A DNA stretch of 64,000 nucleotides from Streptomyces sp. KMM 9044. GTDB taxonomy: Bacteria; Actinomycetota; Actinomycetes; Streptomycetales; Streptomycetaceae. Both the position numbers and the translations under genes were made by a program. The notes under the pieces were generated by a model. That model made no database searches, had not been told where the DNA came from, and saw only the letters and a list, made by a program, of their open reading frames with translations. The stretch covers positions 7,068,001 through 7,132,000 of the forward strand of contig NZ_CP113910.1 in assembly GCF_024701375.2 (NCBI RefSeq). The letters run 5' to 3'. Below, piece after piece: positions 1 through 8,806 of the stretch (the first letter of the stretch is position 1; each line of letters begins with the position of its first letter).

Positions 1-2
1 GG

Positions 3-518
3 TTACGACTCCGTACGCCGAAGAAGGCCCCGCACGTAGGCGGCCTGTCCGGCGTGCTGGAGATCGTCGGACAGGCCGCTGCCCAGGCGCACCCCCAGGC
101 TCACCGGCGGATGCCAGCGCTCGTCCACGACGCGCGCCAGGTCCTTGGCGGCCAGTGCGCGCCGGACGTCCAGCGTCTGCTCGTGCACCGCGTCGTAGGA
201 GCCGGTCAGCAGGCCGCCCGAGTCGCCCCGTGCCCCGGCGGCCTGCTCCGGGGTGTGGCCGTATCCGGTGTCGTGACGGGGCAGACCGAGCGCGAACCGC
301 TTCTCGAAGCCCTGGGCGAGCCGCACCTGGTCGCGTCCGAAGGCGTCCGCGACATGGTCGTCCCGGATCCGGGTGAGGTGCCAGACGAGCCGGGCGATGG
401 AGCTGGTGCCCGGGACCGGAGGGGTGTTCAGGGCGTCGGGGCCGAGTCCGGTCACGGCGGCGTGGACCTCTTCGCGGACGCGGCCGTAGCCGTCGGTGAG
501 GATGTCCTTGGCAGGCAT
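3..518 (-). CDS. DinB/DUF664-like protein
   Basis: A 171-residue soluble protein resembling the DinB-like four-helix-bundle family (DUF664 type), whose members are metal-binding and often mycothiol- or bacillithiol-dependent transferases. His residues expected to bind metal lie in the stretch WHLTRIRDDH (near residues 47-56) and in DDLQHAGQAAY near the C-terminus. The start at 518 is preferred over the in-frame ATG at 536 because GAGGGTGG sits just upstream of it. The natural stop is at the very edge of the window. The family is recognised from overall pattern; the substrate is unknown. It is convergent with nothing visible; the next gene downstream lies outside the window. Confidence 0.75.
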   Translation of the reverse strand: MPAKDILTDGYGRVREEVHAAVTGLGPDALNTPPVPGTSSIARLVWHLTRIRDDHVADAFGRDQVRLAQGFEKRFALGLPRHDTGYGHTPEQAAGARGDSGGLLTGSYDAVHEQTLDVRRALAAKDLARVVDERWHPPVSLGVRLGSGLSDDLQHAGQAAYVRGLLRRTES

Positions 519-605
519 GGGACCACCCTCGCGCATCCCGCCCCGACACGCGCCCGGTGGACCCGCCCCCGTACACGCGCCGCCCCCGCGCCCGCGCGGT
601 CGTCC

Positions 606-1490
606 CTACGCCTCCCCGCTGTCCAGCAGAACCATCAGTGCCCGCGCCGCCGGGCTGGTGGCCTCTTCCGCCGGGACCAGCACCACGCTCTCGTACACCG
701 ACTCACCGGTGTCCTTCAGCGGCAGCGCGGTCAGCGCCGCGCGCTTGTGCCGGAAGTGCTGGGGGACGACGGCGATACCGAGGTTCTCGTCGACCAGGTC
801 CAGCAGGCTGTGCACGTCGTTCACCTCCAGCGCGACCGTGCGCCGCACGCCCGCGGCGGCGAACGCGGTGTCGGTGGCGCGGCGCGGGCCCCAGTCGGGG
901 TGGAAGTCGACGAACACCTCACCGCCCAGATCGTGCGGGGTCAGCGGCGCCCCGGCCCGTGCCAGCCGGTGATCGGGATGGCAGAGCACGGTCATCGGCT
1001 CACTGGTGAGCGCCACCGACCGCAACTGGTCGGGGTCCGCGTGGGTCCGGTAGGCGAAGGCCAGGTCGAGGCGACCCGCTGCGACCTCCTCAGCCAGCGC
1101 CGTCGAGCCCCACTGCCGCAGCCGGATCTCCACGTCCGGATGGCGCCGCCGGAAATCGGCCAGCAGATCCGCCAGGTCCACCCCGGCGATGCACTGCTCG
1201 GCACCCAGGGCGAGTGTGCCCCGCAGCACCCCCTGCACCGCGGCCACCGCCTCGTGCGCCGCCCGTACCTGCGCCAGGATCCGCTCGGCCTCCACCAGCA
1301 GCGCCCGCCCGGCCTCCGTGAGTGTCACCCGCCGTGTGGTCCGTACGAACAACGGTGTCTGCAGCTCGCGCTCCAGGGAGCGGATCGACGCCGACAGACC
1401 CGACTGGGAGACCAGCAGCCGCTCCGCCGCCCGGGTGAAGTGCTGGTCCTCGGCGACGGCGACGAAGTGCTGAAGGTGACGCAGTTCCAT
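606..1490 (-). CDS. LysR-family transcriptional regulator
   Basis: A 294-residue LysR-type regulator. The winged helix-turn-helix is at residues 1-60 (MELRHLQHFVAVAEDQHF, then AAERLLVSQSGLSASIRSLE), followed by the linker helix and the two-lobed effector domain to the end; the length is normal. The start at 1490 gives the standard N-terminus; the frame is open for 55 more codons upstream but those residues are not LysR-like. It is transcribed divergently from an aldo-keto reductase gene, with a dyad in the shared spacer, so it probably controls itself and that gene. The effector is unknown. Confidence 0.93.
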   Translation of the reverse strand: MELRHLQHFVAVAEDQHFTRAAERLLVSQSGLSASIRSLERELQTPLFVRTTRRVTLTEAGRALLVEAERILAQVRAAHEAVAAVQGVLRGTLALGAEQCIAGVDLADLLADFRRRHPDVEIRLRQWGSTALAEEVAAGRLDLAFAYRTHADPDQLRSVALTSEPMTVLCHPDHRLARAGAPLTPHDLGGEVFVDFHPDWGPRRATDTAFAAAGVRRTVALEVNDVHSLLDLVDENLGIAVVPQHFRHKRAALTALPLKDTGESVYESVVLVPAEEATSPAARALMVLLDSGEA

Positions 1491-1495
1491 GATTG

Positions 1496-1529
1496 AGAAG
1501 CGTATCCGCTGAATTCCATCGGATTCTTC
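1496..1529. promoter_or_regulatory. Candidate LysR operator
   Basis: An imperfect dyad lies in the spacer between the divergent LysR and aldo-keto reductase genes: GAAG-CGT-ATCCG on the left and CGGAT-T-CTTC on the right, with ATCCG at 1504-1508 and CGGAT at 1520-1524. The arms are symmetric around AT-rich DNA only a few bases from the LysR start codon. That placement is typical of an autoregulatory LysR site. Binding is inferred. Confidence 0.4.
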
Positions 1530-1647
1530 TGTTGGACCGCTGCACGTGGACCGCGCCAGAGTGGAGCCCAGGTCCCGGTCCGGTTCTGGGGCCACGAAAC
1601 CGGACACCCGTGTCGCCCGCCTGTGTGCCAACCTCTCTGGAGTCGCG

Positions 1648-2640
1648 TTGTACACCCCGCACCCCGACCGTTACGCGGACCTGCCCTACCGGCGCACCGG
1701 ACGCAGCGGCCTGAAGCTTCCCGCGCTCTCGCTCGGCCTGTGGCACAACTTCGGCCCCGACCGCCCCGCAGAGACCCAGCGCGCCATCCTGCGCCGCGCC
1801 TTCGACCTCGGCGTCACCCACTTCGATCTCGCCAACAACTACGGCCCGCCCCCCGGCGCGGCCGAGTCCGCCCTCGGCGAGGCCCTGCGCGCGGACTTCG
1901 CGCCGTACCGCGACGAACTGGTGATCTCCACCAAGGCCGGCTACCTGATGTGGCCCGGTCCGTACGGCGAATGGGGCTCGCGCAAGTACCTGCTGTCCTC
2001 GCTGGACCAGAGCCTCGACCGGATGGGCCTCGACCACGTCGACATCTTCTACTCGCACCGCTTCGACCCCGACACTCCGCTGGAGGAGACGATGGGGGCC
2101 CTGCACTCGGCGGTCCAGCAGGGCAAGGCGCTGTACGTCGGCGTGTCCAACTACTCCGCGGAGCAGACCCGCGACGCCGCCCGCGTCCTCGGCGAGCTGG
2201 GCACCCCGCTGCTGATCCACCAGCCCCGCTACTCGATGCTCGACCGGCGCCCGGAGGACGAGGGTCTGCTGGACGCCCTGGACGAGCTCCAGGTCGGCTC
2301 CATCGCCTACTCCCCACTGGAACAGGGTCTGCTGACCGCCCGCTACCTCGACGGCATTCCCGAGGACTCCCGTGCCGCGAGCGACAGCCCGTTCCTGGAC
2401 ACCGACGCGGTTACCGGTGAACTGGTGGAACAGCTGCGCACGCTGAACAGAATCGCCGAATCCCGCGGCCAGACCCTCGCGCAGATGGCACTCGCCTGGG
2501 TGCTGCGCGGCACACGCGTGACCTCGGCCCTGGTCGGGGCGAGCAGCCCGCGGCAGCTGGAGGACAGCGTGGCGGCCACCCGCAACCTCGAATTCGACGC
2601 GGACGAACTGGCCCGCATCGACGCCGTCGTCAAGCAGTAG
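1648..2640 (+). CDS. Aldo-keto reductase, YghZ/GPR type
   Basis: A 330-residue NADPH-dependent aldo-keto reductase close to E. coli YghZ (L-glyceraldehyde-3-phosphate reductase, AKR14 group): the stretches LPALSLGLWHNFG, FDLANNYGPPPG and VDIFYSHR are near-identical to that family as I recall it. The catalytic tetrad is visible as Asp60, Tyr65, Lys96 and His137. The start is a TTG at 1648, six bases after GGAG; upstream ATG codons in the frame give residues unlike the family. Likely role: detoxification of methylglyoxal or similar aldehydes. It is divergent from a LysR gene and is followed by a strong hairpin. Confidence 0.92.
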   Translation: MYTPHPDRYADLPYRRTGRSGLKLPALSLGLWHNFGPDRPAETQRAILRRAFDLGVTHFDLANNYGPPPGAAESALGEALRADFAPYRDELVISTKAGYLMWPGPYGEWGSRKYLLSSLDQSLDRMGLDHVDIFYSHRFDPDTPLEETMGALHSAVQQGKALYVGVSNYSAEQTRDAARVLGELGTPLLIHQPRYSMLDRRPEDEGLLDALDELQVGSIAYSPLEQGLLTARYLDGIPEDSRAASDSPFLDTDAVTGELVEQLRTLNRIAESRGQTLAQMALAWVLRGTRVTSALVGASSPRQLEDSVAATRNLEFDADELARIDAVVKQ

Positions 2641-2663
2641 GACCGAGCCCGGGCAGGTTCTTC

Positions 2664-2699
2664 CCGGCCGCGTCGTCATCGTCGTGACGGCGCGGCCGG
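2664..2699 (+). terminator. Hairpin terminator after aldo-keto reductase
   Basis: Two 15-base arms (2664-2678 and 2685-2699) pair with one mismatch around a six-base loop, 23 bases after the reductase stop. There is no T-run, as is usual for Streptomyces terminators. Confidence 0.65.
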
Positions 2700-2959
2700 C
2701 GCCGTGCCGGGCCCGCTCCTTGGCGTGCCGCACCCACTTGCTGCCACGCCGTGCACCGAGAACACGCCATTCCGGCCAACAGGAGGGGCGAATATGCCTG
2801 GAGAGTGGCCGGAAAGGCGTGGTGACAGTGATTCGACGGTGAACATACTCGACAACGAGGGCGCTTCACCCGGCGCGACGGCGCCCTCACGCACCGCACG
2901 CGACCCGCCGGAGGGACGGCCCGGTCGGCCGACGGGCAACGCAACCGGGGGAGGAAATC
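2700..2959. other. Intergenic stretch
   Basis: This completes a 319-base gap after the reductase. A strong AGGAGGGG motif at 2781-2788 precedes an ATG at 2794. The frame behind it has no recognisable protein pattern and mostly shadows the next gene, so I do not call it. A small hairpin (GAGGGCGC at 2857-2864, GCGCCCTC at 2881-2888) interrupts it. Nothing else is evident. Confidence 0.4.
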
Positions 2960-3370
2960 GTGCACGACGAGTTCCTGTGCCACGTCACGGCGTACGGAGT
3001 CTGCGACGGCCGCCGCATCGGTGTACCCCTCGGCACGTACCGCGCCCCCACCCTGGCCCTCGCCCTGTGGTGGCTGCGCGACCGCGCCTCCTGGATCGCC
3101 GAGCGGCTCGACCCGCGGCCCGAGGCCGAGCGCTTACCCCCGGGCGCGCTCGTCCCCGTCGCCGACGGCGTGCCCGACGTGCCCGCCGTGCTGCGTGCCT
3201 GGTGCGGCGACGTCGCCCGACAGGAGGAGATGGCCGAGGCCCTGGCAGCCGGACGGATGGTGCGCCTCGCCACCGGCGACGACACCACCGAGTACGAACT
3301 CCTGGCCGAATCCGTGGACGCCCTGCGCATGCAGCGCGCGGCCCCGGTGCTGGGCGTCCCCGTCGCCTGA
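2960..3370 (+). CDS. Hypothetical protein, 136 aa
   Basis: A short acidic soluble protein that I do not recognise. The GTG start at 2960 follows GAGGAAA at the correct distance, and the codon usage is typical of a real Streptomyces gene. There is no signal peptide or membrane segment. The N-terminal half contains Trp-rich ALALWWLRDRASWIAERL, probably an amphipathic helix; the middle, from about residue 60, is Val/Pro/Asp-rich. It is followed 79 bases later by a broken FHA gene on the same strand and could have been part of that signalling cluster. No function can be assigned. Confidence 0.6.
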   Translation: MHDEFLCHVTAYGVCDGRRIGVPLGTYRAPTLALALWWLRDRASWIAERLDPRPEAERLPPGALVPVADGVPDVPAVLRAWCGDVARQEEMAEALAAGRMVRLATGDDTTEYELLAESVDALRMQRAAPVLGVPVA

Positions 3371-3449
3371 CCGCCATCGCATCGCCCTCCCGCCCCGCCC
3401 CCACCCGCCGCGCCAAGCACTCGAACGGACCAGTCGGTAGAATCCAGGC

Positions 3450-4084
3450 ATGGTCGAGCGCCGGGTCGCACCGGAGCTCCTCGTGGAGACCGGCAGCGGC
3501 TCCACCCTGGTGAGCCCGGGCCGCGACTACATGTCGGACGCGACCCGTTGAGCGACATCGTCATGGACGACGCCCGGGTCTCCTGGCATCACGCGGTGCT
3601 CCATCCCGAAGACGGCCACCGGACCCTTGAGGACGAGCACAGCGCCAACGCCACCTACACCGACGGCCACCTGCTGGTTGCGGTGCCCCAGGACCCGCCC
3701 GCCCCCGAAGCACCCCTGTCCCGCACCGCCGACCCCCGGCCGCTGCTCACCCGGGCCGAGGAGGTCCTGGCCGGTTACCGGGCCGCCGTCGAGGCACGGG
3801 CCGGCGGTCTTGACGGCGAGGGCTTTCGCGTACGCACCCGAGGCCTGCGCGTCGGCCTCGTCGTCGACGGGGAGTCCCTGTGGTTCTACGACTCCGACCA
3901 CGGGCGCTGGATCTACACCGACGGCACCAGGCTGCACATCTACGCCGTCGACGAACCTCCCCGCGCCACCGAGGCCCCGGAAGCCGTGGGGCACGCTCCC
4001 ACCCGGATCGTTCCCGGCGAACCCGTCCGGTCCGTACCCGCCGAACCCACCCGCGTCGTCACCTCGGGCCCTCCCGGAGCGTGA
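3450..4084 (+). pseudogene. FHA-domain protein, one-base frameshift
   Basis: A forkhead-associated (phosphothreonine-binding) protein interrupted by a frameshift. The first frame runs from ATG 3450 (MVERRVAPELLVETGSG, then LVSPGRDY) to a stop at 3549-3551. The downstream frame from 3530 reads HVGRDPLSDIVMDDARVSWH, the core FHA motif (GR..S..H). Restoring one C after 3530 (tac[c]atg) joins both halves into a 636-base frame of 211 residues ending at 4082-4084. The C-terminal 100 residues are a less familiar segment ending in a Pro-rich tail. The next gene, a kinase, starts six bases later, a classic FHA/PknB-type pairing. Either a true pseudogene or a sequencing error. Confidence 0.75.
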
Positions 4085-4090
4085 CGACCG

Positions 4091-4883
4091 ATGACGCACG
4101 ACACCGGCCTCTTCGCCGGCCGGCCCTCCGAGCTGACGGGGCAGCAGGTCGCGGGCTACCGCATCGAGCGCGAGATCGGCCGTGGCGGCATGGCCGTTGT
4201 CTCCCGCGCCCGGGACCTGCGCCTCGACCGCACCGTCGCCCTGAAACCGCTCGCCCCGGAACTCGCCCGCAACGACACCTTCCGCCGCCGCTTCACCCAT
4301 GAGTCCCGCACCGCCGCCATCGACCACCCGCACATCGTTCCCGTCTTCGAGGCCGGTGAGACGGACGGCGTCCTCTACAACGCCATGCGGTACGTCGAGG
4401 GCGGCGACCTGCGCCACCTCCTCGACCGCGAGGGGCCGCTGCCGTCCCGCACGGCGTTGCGCATCGCCGCGCAGGTGGCTTCGGCGCTCGACGCCGCCCA
4501 CGAGCACGGCCTGGTCCACCGGGACGTCAAGCCCGGAAACATCCTGGTCGCCCGCGGCACCGACAGCGACCACCCCGAGCACGTCTATCTCACCGACTTC
4601 GGCCTGACCAAGAAATCCCTGTCCCCGACGGGGTTCACCACCGTCGGCCAGTTCGTCGGCACCCTCGACTACGTGGCCCCGGAACAGATCTCGGGGCGTC
4701 CGGTCGACGCCCGCTGCGATGTCTACGGGTTCGCCTGCGTCGTCCACGAGATCCTCGCCGGTCATCCGCCCTTCCGCCGGGACGACGACATGGCCCTGCT
4801 CTGGGCCCACCAGTACGCCGACCCGCCACCCCTGACCGCGGTGCGCCCCGCGCTCTCCCCCCCCCGCCGCCCGCCCGCCCAGG
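4091..4883 (+). pseudogene. Ser/Thr protein kinase, C-terminally truncated
   Basis: A PknB-type kinase domain with every catalytic element up to the C-lobe: glycine loop GRGGMAVV (from residue 30), Lys52, Glu71, HRDVKPGN (143-150), DFG (169-171) and APEQ (196-199). Similarity ends at residue ~257 (AVRPALSP), where a nine-C run (4857-4865) and a Pro/Arg-rich tail begin. From there the frame stays open to 5476 only because it is antisense to the streptophobe gene. The last kinase helices and the usual transmembrane and sensor regions are absent. A deletion seems to have fused the kinase to its convergent neighbour. It may still be expressed, but a folded kinase is doubtful. Confidence 0.7.
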
Positions 4884-6149
4884 TCAGCCGTCCGACCGGC
4901 CCCGACGGCGCGTCCTTTGGGCCAGCAGCGCGCCCGCGAAGCCCGCCGTCAGGCCCCACAGGAGGGCAGGCCCCAGCGCGGTCGGCAGGCGTGGTTCCAG
5001 CAGGACCTGACCGGAGAGCCCCGTGCCCAGGTCGCCGATGCCGAGCACGGACAGGCCGAGCCGGGCGGAGATCCGGCCGGTCAGGCAGATCATCAGCACC
5101 GTCAGCGCGAGTGCCACCGCCAGGCGCACGGCGTGCTGCCAGGCCCGGACCCGGGCCGGTGACAGAGCCGCCATCGCGAACGCCACGGCCAGCAGCAGGA
5201 CCGCGGCGGCCACCGGCAGCCACCACACCCTGCCGTCGTGCTCGGCGAGCGTGCTCAGGTTCAGTGCCGAGACGTCCCCGGTGCGCAGCACCTCGTCGAG
5301 GAGGTGCGGCATGGGCAGCCCGAAAGGGCCTTCCACCCTGCCGTCCCAGGTGGCGCCCAGCCCGATGGTCAGCGCGAGCCAGGTCACGTTGGGCAGGCCG
5401 AGCAGGAGTACGGCGAACGTCTCCGCCGGGCGCCCCCGCGTCGCCGCGACGACCAGTGCGATCACGACACCGATGACGACGAAGACGAGCAGCAGTTGCA
5501 GCATCGCGTGCGCCGCGGGCCGTACCGCCGTCTGGAACCGGAGCAGCCGGCCCGGCAGCGGGGCGCCGCGCGACACCAGCAGGGCCAGCACCAGGACACC
5601 CGCCACCCAGAGCAGGCCGACGAGTACGGTCAGCGGCACATCGGCGGCGAAGCCGACCTCGGGGGTGACCCCGAACAGATCACCGAGATCACCCAGGGCG
5701 CCTTCCCCGAGGGAGATCTCGAACGTGTGCCGGGCGGCGAACGCCAGCCCGAGCAGGGCGATCAGCCAGAGGGCGACGATCCTCGCTGCCCATCCGGCCA
5801 GCTCCGGCGCCCCGGTGACGGCCCGGTGGCGCAACGGGCGCAGAAAGGCCCAGCCGATGAACAGGGCGCCGGTGAGGGTGACGGACAGCGGCATGACGGT
5901 CAGGCCACCCTCCGTGCCGGCCAGGTCCCCCGCGTCGCCGGACAGGTGCACCGACCCGCCGACGGCCGTGACGACGGTCGCCGCGAGCACCTCGGGGAAG
6001 GAACCGTCCGGAAGGTCCGCGGCACCGGTCGCCCACAGTCCGAGCGCGGCCACGACTCCCATGGCGATCAGCCCGCCCAGCACCGTGACGAGGGCCTGCG
6101 CCCAGCCGTGTCGGGCGATCGCCAGGTCGGCGAGGGTGCGTGAACTCAC
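4884..6149 (-). CDS. Streptophobe-family membrane protein
   Basis: A 421-residue polytopic membrane protein with about 10 hydrophobic segments, for example ALVTVLGGLIAMGVVAALGL near residue 20 and MLQLLLVFVVIGVVIALVV in the middle. The conserved stretches LNLSTLAEHDGRVWWL and GLGATWDGRVEGPFGLPMP match the streptophobe family as I remember it, which in Streptomyces is commonly encoded beside Ser/Thr kinases. The GTG start at 6149 has only a GGG directly adjacent as ribosome site. It is convergent with the truncated kinase and lacks any terminator on that side, consistent with a deletion between them. Function unknown. Confidence 0.8.
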   Translation of the reverse strand: MSSRTLADLAIARHGWAQALVTVLGGLIAMGVVAALGLWATGAADLPDGSFPEVLAATVVTAVGGSVHLSGDAGDLAGTEGGLTVMPLSVTLTGALFIGWAFLRPLRHRAVTGAPELAGWAARIVALWLIALLGLAFAARHTFEISLGEGALGDLGDLFGVTPEVGFAADVPLTVLVGLLWVAGVLVLALLVSRGAPLPGRLLRFQTAVRPAAHAMLQLLLVFVVIGVVIALVVAATRGRPAETFAVLLLGLPNVTWLALTIGLGATWDGRVEGPFGLPMPHLLDEVLRTGDVSALNLSTLAEHDGRVWWLPVAAAVLLLAVAFAMAALSPARVRAWQHAVRLAVALALTVLMICLTGRISARLGLSVLGIGDLGTGLSGQVLLEPRLPTALGPALLWGLTAGFAGALLAQRTRRRGRSDG

Positions 6150-6555
6150 CCCTGCACGCTAAACAGGCCCCGCACGGGACGCCTGCCGGGAGGTCCGTCC
6201 GCGGCGGAGGCGCGGGGCCGTCCGGGCACGGCCCGCGGCCGTGGTGGAAGTCCGTAACCGGGCTCGGGGCGCTCGCCGCGGCCGTGGCGGTGGCCGTGGT
6301 CCTGCGGCCGATCAGCTCGTGATGCGGCGGGGCCGCGGCCTGTGCGGAGGACGGGACCGCGATCAGCATGTCCGGGCCGACGGCGTCCAGCGCACCGCAG
6401 GCCGGCGCGATCTCCCTGCGCAGCCGTACACGCCGCACCCGTACATGTGTGACGGTGCCGGAGGCCACGTCGACCGTCAGTGTCCGTACGACACCGAGCC
6501 GGAGCCCCTCACCCGGGGTCAGCACCGGCAGCCCCCGCACCCGGGAGAACAGCAT
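6150..6555 (-). pseudogene. PRC-barrel protein remnant
   Basis: An ATG at 6555 overlaps the stop of the upstream PRC gene (TGATG). The frame starts like a PRC-barrel domain: LFSRVRGLPVLTPGEG, then GTVTHVRVRRVRLRRE, DAVGPDMLIAVPSS and PHHELIGRR. After about residue 85 the similarity ends in low-complexity Thr/Ala and Pro-rich sequence, and the frame only continues as an overlap of the streptophobe gene. The second half of the expected two-barrel protein is missing. I read it as a decayed gene in a former operon with its upstream neighbour. Confidence 0.5.
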
Positions 6556-7139
6556 CACGGCAGCAGGCCCGTCCGCCGGGTGTGGAACGCGCCGGCCCGG
6601 GCCACGAGGTCCGGCAGATCGTCGGTGACGCAGGTGGTGGCGTGCGCGGGGACGACCGGCGACCGGCCGGAGACGGACACCGCCTCACCGCGGGGTACGT
6701 ACACCCGCTACCGCCGGTGCCTCGGACCCGGCACCAGATCCCGGTGCGCGGCAAGCCGGAAGGCGACGCCCCGGCCGCTGGTGCCTCCCTCGACCAGGAC
6801 GTCGAGCACCGCGCCGAGCGCGTCGCCCTCGTCGGCGAGGACCTGTGCGCCGAGCAGCCGCCCGCGCGGGGCGTCGCGGCGGGCCACCGACAGGGGCAGG
6901 TCGCACAGCGCCTCCTCGTCGCGGACCATGACCGTGTGACGGCCGAGGGAGTGCACCGCCGGCCAGGGCAGGTCCCGGGGCAGCGGGCCCGACGGCAGAG
7001 TCCGGCCGGTGAGGGTGAAGCTCGTGTTGCAGCCGGCCACGGGGCCGAGGACGGTGTCCTTGACGTGAGCGACGGCATCGCCGCCGAGCGTCACCACGGG
7101 CAGCGTCGTCAGGCACCGCACCGTCAACAGCTCGCTCAT
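6555..7139 (-). pseudogene. PRC-barrel protein with in-frame TAG
   Basis: A PRC-barrel protein (small beta-barrel domain found in photosynthetic reaction centre H subunit and RimM). It begins MSELLTVRCLTTLPVVTLGG at 7139. Codon 144 is TAG (6708-6710). Translation then continues in the same frame with VYVPRGEAVSVSG, PVVPAHATTCVTDDLPDL and FHTRR, which clearly belongs to the same protein, to a stop at 6555-6557. Without the TAG it would be 194 residues. As sequenced it yields a 143-residue truncated product lacking most of the second barrel. Nonsense mutation, read-through or a sequencing error are all possible. Confidence 0.7.
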
Positions 7140-7311
7140 CGGTCGCCCTTCCCGTCGTTGCCGCCTGCCTCCGGACCCGGCTCCCGCCCTGCTGGAACCG
7201 GGCTCCCGCCCTGTGGCGCGTTGAACACCGATCAGGGGACTGAGCAGCCGGACTCGGGGTACGTGCACCAGTGCAGATCGTCCGGCAGTCCGGCTTCCCA
7301 GAGAGAACCGC

Positions 7312-7767
7312 ATGACCGACCACCTGGACGGGGCAGTGATACCGACTGGTTTCGATGTACCCGTTGAACCGCTACGGCGGACAGCACACTTCACCGGCGA
7401 GCCGGGTTGCATCGCCGAGGCGCGTGCCTTCGCCACGCTGTTCCTCGAACAGCTCAGGGCCGAGTGGTGTGCCACGATCGGTGAGCGGACCGACGGCGCG
7501 GCGCTCCTGATCGTGAGTGAACTGGTCACCAACGCCGACCGGCACAGCAACGGCCCGTACATCCTGGAGCTGGAGGGTACGGACGAAGCGATCACGGTCA
7601 CCGTCTACGACAGCAGCGGCACACTGCCCCGCGTCTACCCCCACGACCCCGAGCGCATCGGCTGCCACGGCCTGGAGATCGTGCAGGCTCTCGCACGTGA
7701 CGTTCTCGCCGAGCGGATACCGGTCGGAAAGCGGGTCCGTGCTGCGCTGAGCCTCGACGCCGGATGA
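7312..7767 (+). CDS. GHKL ATP-binding regulator (anti-sigma-like)
   Basis: A 151-residue single-domain ATPase of the HATPase_c_2 / RsbW-like group. The N-box is visible in LLIVSELVTNADRHSNGP (about residues 64-81), and the second ATP-lid glycine region in DPERIGCHGLEIVQALA. Such proteins bind or phosphorylate anti-anti-sigma factors and sequester SigB-family sigma factors. It is convergent with a SigB-family sigma gene from which it is separated by a very strong terminator, so a partnership is plausible but not shown by an operon. The start at 7312 follows GAGAGAA. Confidence 0.85.
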   Translation: MTDHLDGAVIPTGFDVPVEPLRRTAHFTGEPGCIAEARAFATLFLEQLRAEWCATIGERTDGAALLIVSELVTNADRHSNGPYILELEGTDEAITVTVYDSSGTLPRVYPHDPERIGCHGLEIVQALARDVLAERIPVGKRVRAALSLDAG

Positions 7768-7842
7768 GCGGCACCGGAGGCCGGAGCACTTTTCCCAAGC
7801 GTGCCACCGGGCGGTCTGCACACACCGGACATGGGACATGAC

Positions 7843-7895
7843 ACGACGAAAGCGGCTGCCGGCCCCTCAAAGGGGCCGGCAGCCGCTTTCGTCGT
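7843..7895. terminator. Bidirectional terminator, perfect 25-bp stem
   Basis: The arms 7843-7867 and 7871-7895 are perfectly complementary around a three-base loop (CAA). It lies between the convergent anti-sigma-like gene and the sigma-factor gene and should stop transcription in both directions. Confidence 0.9.
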
Positions 7896-7918
7896 CCTCC
7901 GGTTTCTTCGTCCTCCGG

Positions 7919-8806
7919 TCAGGCGCAGCCCAGCTCGCCCAGCATGCCCTCGCGCAGACGGCCGATGATCCGCTTGATCAGCCGGGAGACATGCATCTGC
8001 GAGCACCCGAGCCGTTCGCCGATCTCCGCCTGGGTGGCCTCCTCCACGAACCGCATCCGGATGATGTCGCGGTCGCGGTCGCTGAGCTCGGCCATGAGCG
8101 GGGCGAGCGCGTGGAAGTCCTCGACGAGCTGCAGCCCCTCCTCCTCCATGCCGATGAAGTCGGCCAGAACGGACTCGCCGTTCTCGGGGCCGTCACCGGT
8201 GAGGGCGGCGTCCAGCGACGACGAGTTGTAGCCGTTCGCGGCGAGCCGACCCTCGTTGACCTGTTCCTCGGTGATGTTCATCAGTGTGGCGAGCTCGGCG
8301 ACCGTGGGCTCGCGGTCCAGCCGGCTGGCGAGTTCCTCGCGGGCCTTGGCGAGTTCCACCCGCAGCTCCTGGAGCCGGCGCGGCACATGGACCGCCCAGG
8401 TGGTGTCACGGAAGAAACGCTTGATCTCGCCGACGATGTACGGCAGCGCGAAGGAGGTGAACTCGACCTCGCGCGACAGCTCGAAACGGTCGATCGCCTT
8501 GATCAGACCGATCATGCCGGTCTGGACGATGTCCTCCATGTCGTCGCCGCGGCCGCGGAACCGTCCGGCCGCGAACCGTACCAGCGACATGTTCATCTCG
8601 ATGAGGGTGTTGCGTGCGTACTGGTACTCGTGCGTGCCCTCCTCGAGCTCCGCCAGGCGACGGAAGAACTGACGGGAGAGCTCCTTGGCGTCGCGCGGAG
8701 CGACGGCCAGAGGGTTGGCGACCCCGGGCAGGCTTCCGTCGCCCGTCCCGGTCTTGGCGTCCTTCTCGACGACCTGCGCCTGCGACCGGATCACGACGGT
8801 TTCCAT
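7919..8806 (-). CDS. sigL: SigB/SigF-family sigma factor (SigL-like)
   Basis: A 295-residue group 3 sigma factor of the SigB/SigF/SigG subfamily. Region 2 contains MEDIVQTGMIGLIKAIDRFE and FTSFALPYIVGEIKRFFRDT; region 3 contains WAVHVPRRLQELRVEL; region 4 contains QAEIGERLGCSQMHVSRLI. The start at 8806 has GGGGAGAGG in front; further in-frame ATGs at 8836 and 8884 are possible. A GGGTAA motif on the coding strand (8862-8867) 55 bases upstream resembles a SigB-type -10 box. The name rests on adjacency to popR/clpP3-clpP4, as recalled for S. coelicolor sigL; the family call is firm, the symbol less so. Confidence 0.9.
   Translation of the reverse strand: METVVIRSQAQVVEKDAKTGTGDGSLPGVANPLAVAPRDAKELSRQFFRRLAELEEGTHEYQYARNTLIEMNMSLVRFAAGRFRGRGDDMEDIVQTGMIGLIKAIDRFELSREVEFTSFALPYIVGEIKRFFRDTTWAVHVPRRLQELRVELAKAREELASRLDREPTVAELATLMNITEEQVNEGRLAANGYNSSSLDAALTGDGPENGESVLADFIGMEEEGLQLVEDFHALAPLMAELSDRDRDIIRMRFVEEATQAEIGERLGCSQMHVSRLIKRIIGRLREGMLGELGCA

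Noticed and set aside
2794..3513. Open frame starting after a strong AGGAGGGG site
   Set aside because: Mostly overlaps the 136-residue gene in another frame; the unique 55 N-terminal residues show no recognisable family.
7179..7213. 13-base direct repeat GGCTCCCGCCCTG in the spacer before the GHKL gene
   Set aside because: Only two copies, 22 bases apart, in low-complexity GC-rich DNA; no regulator or array context.
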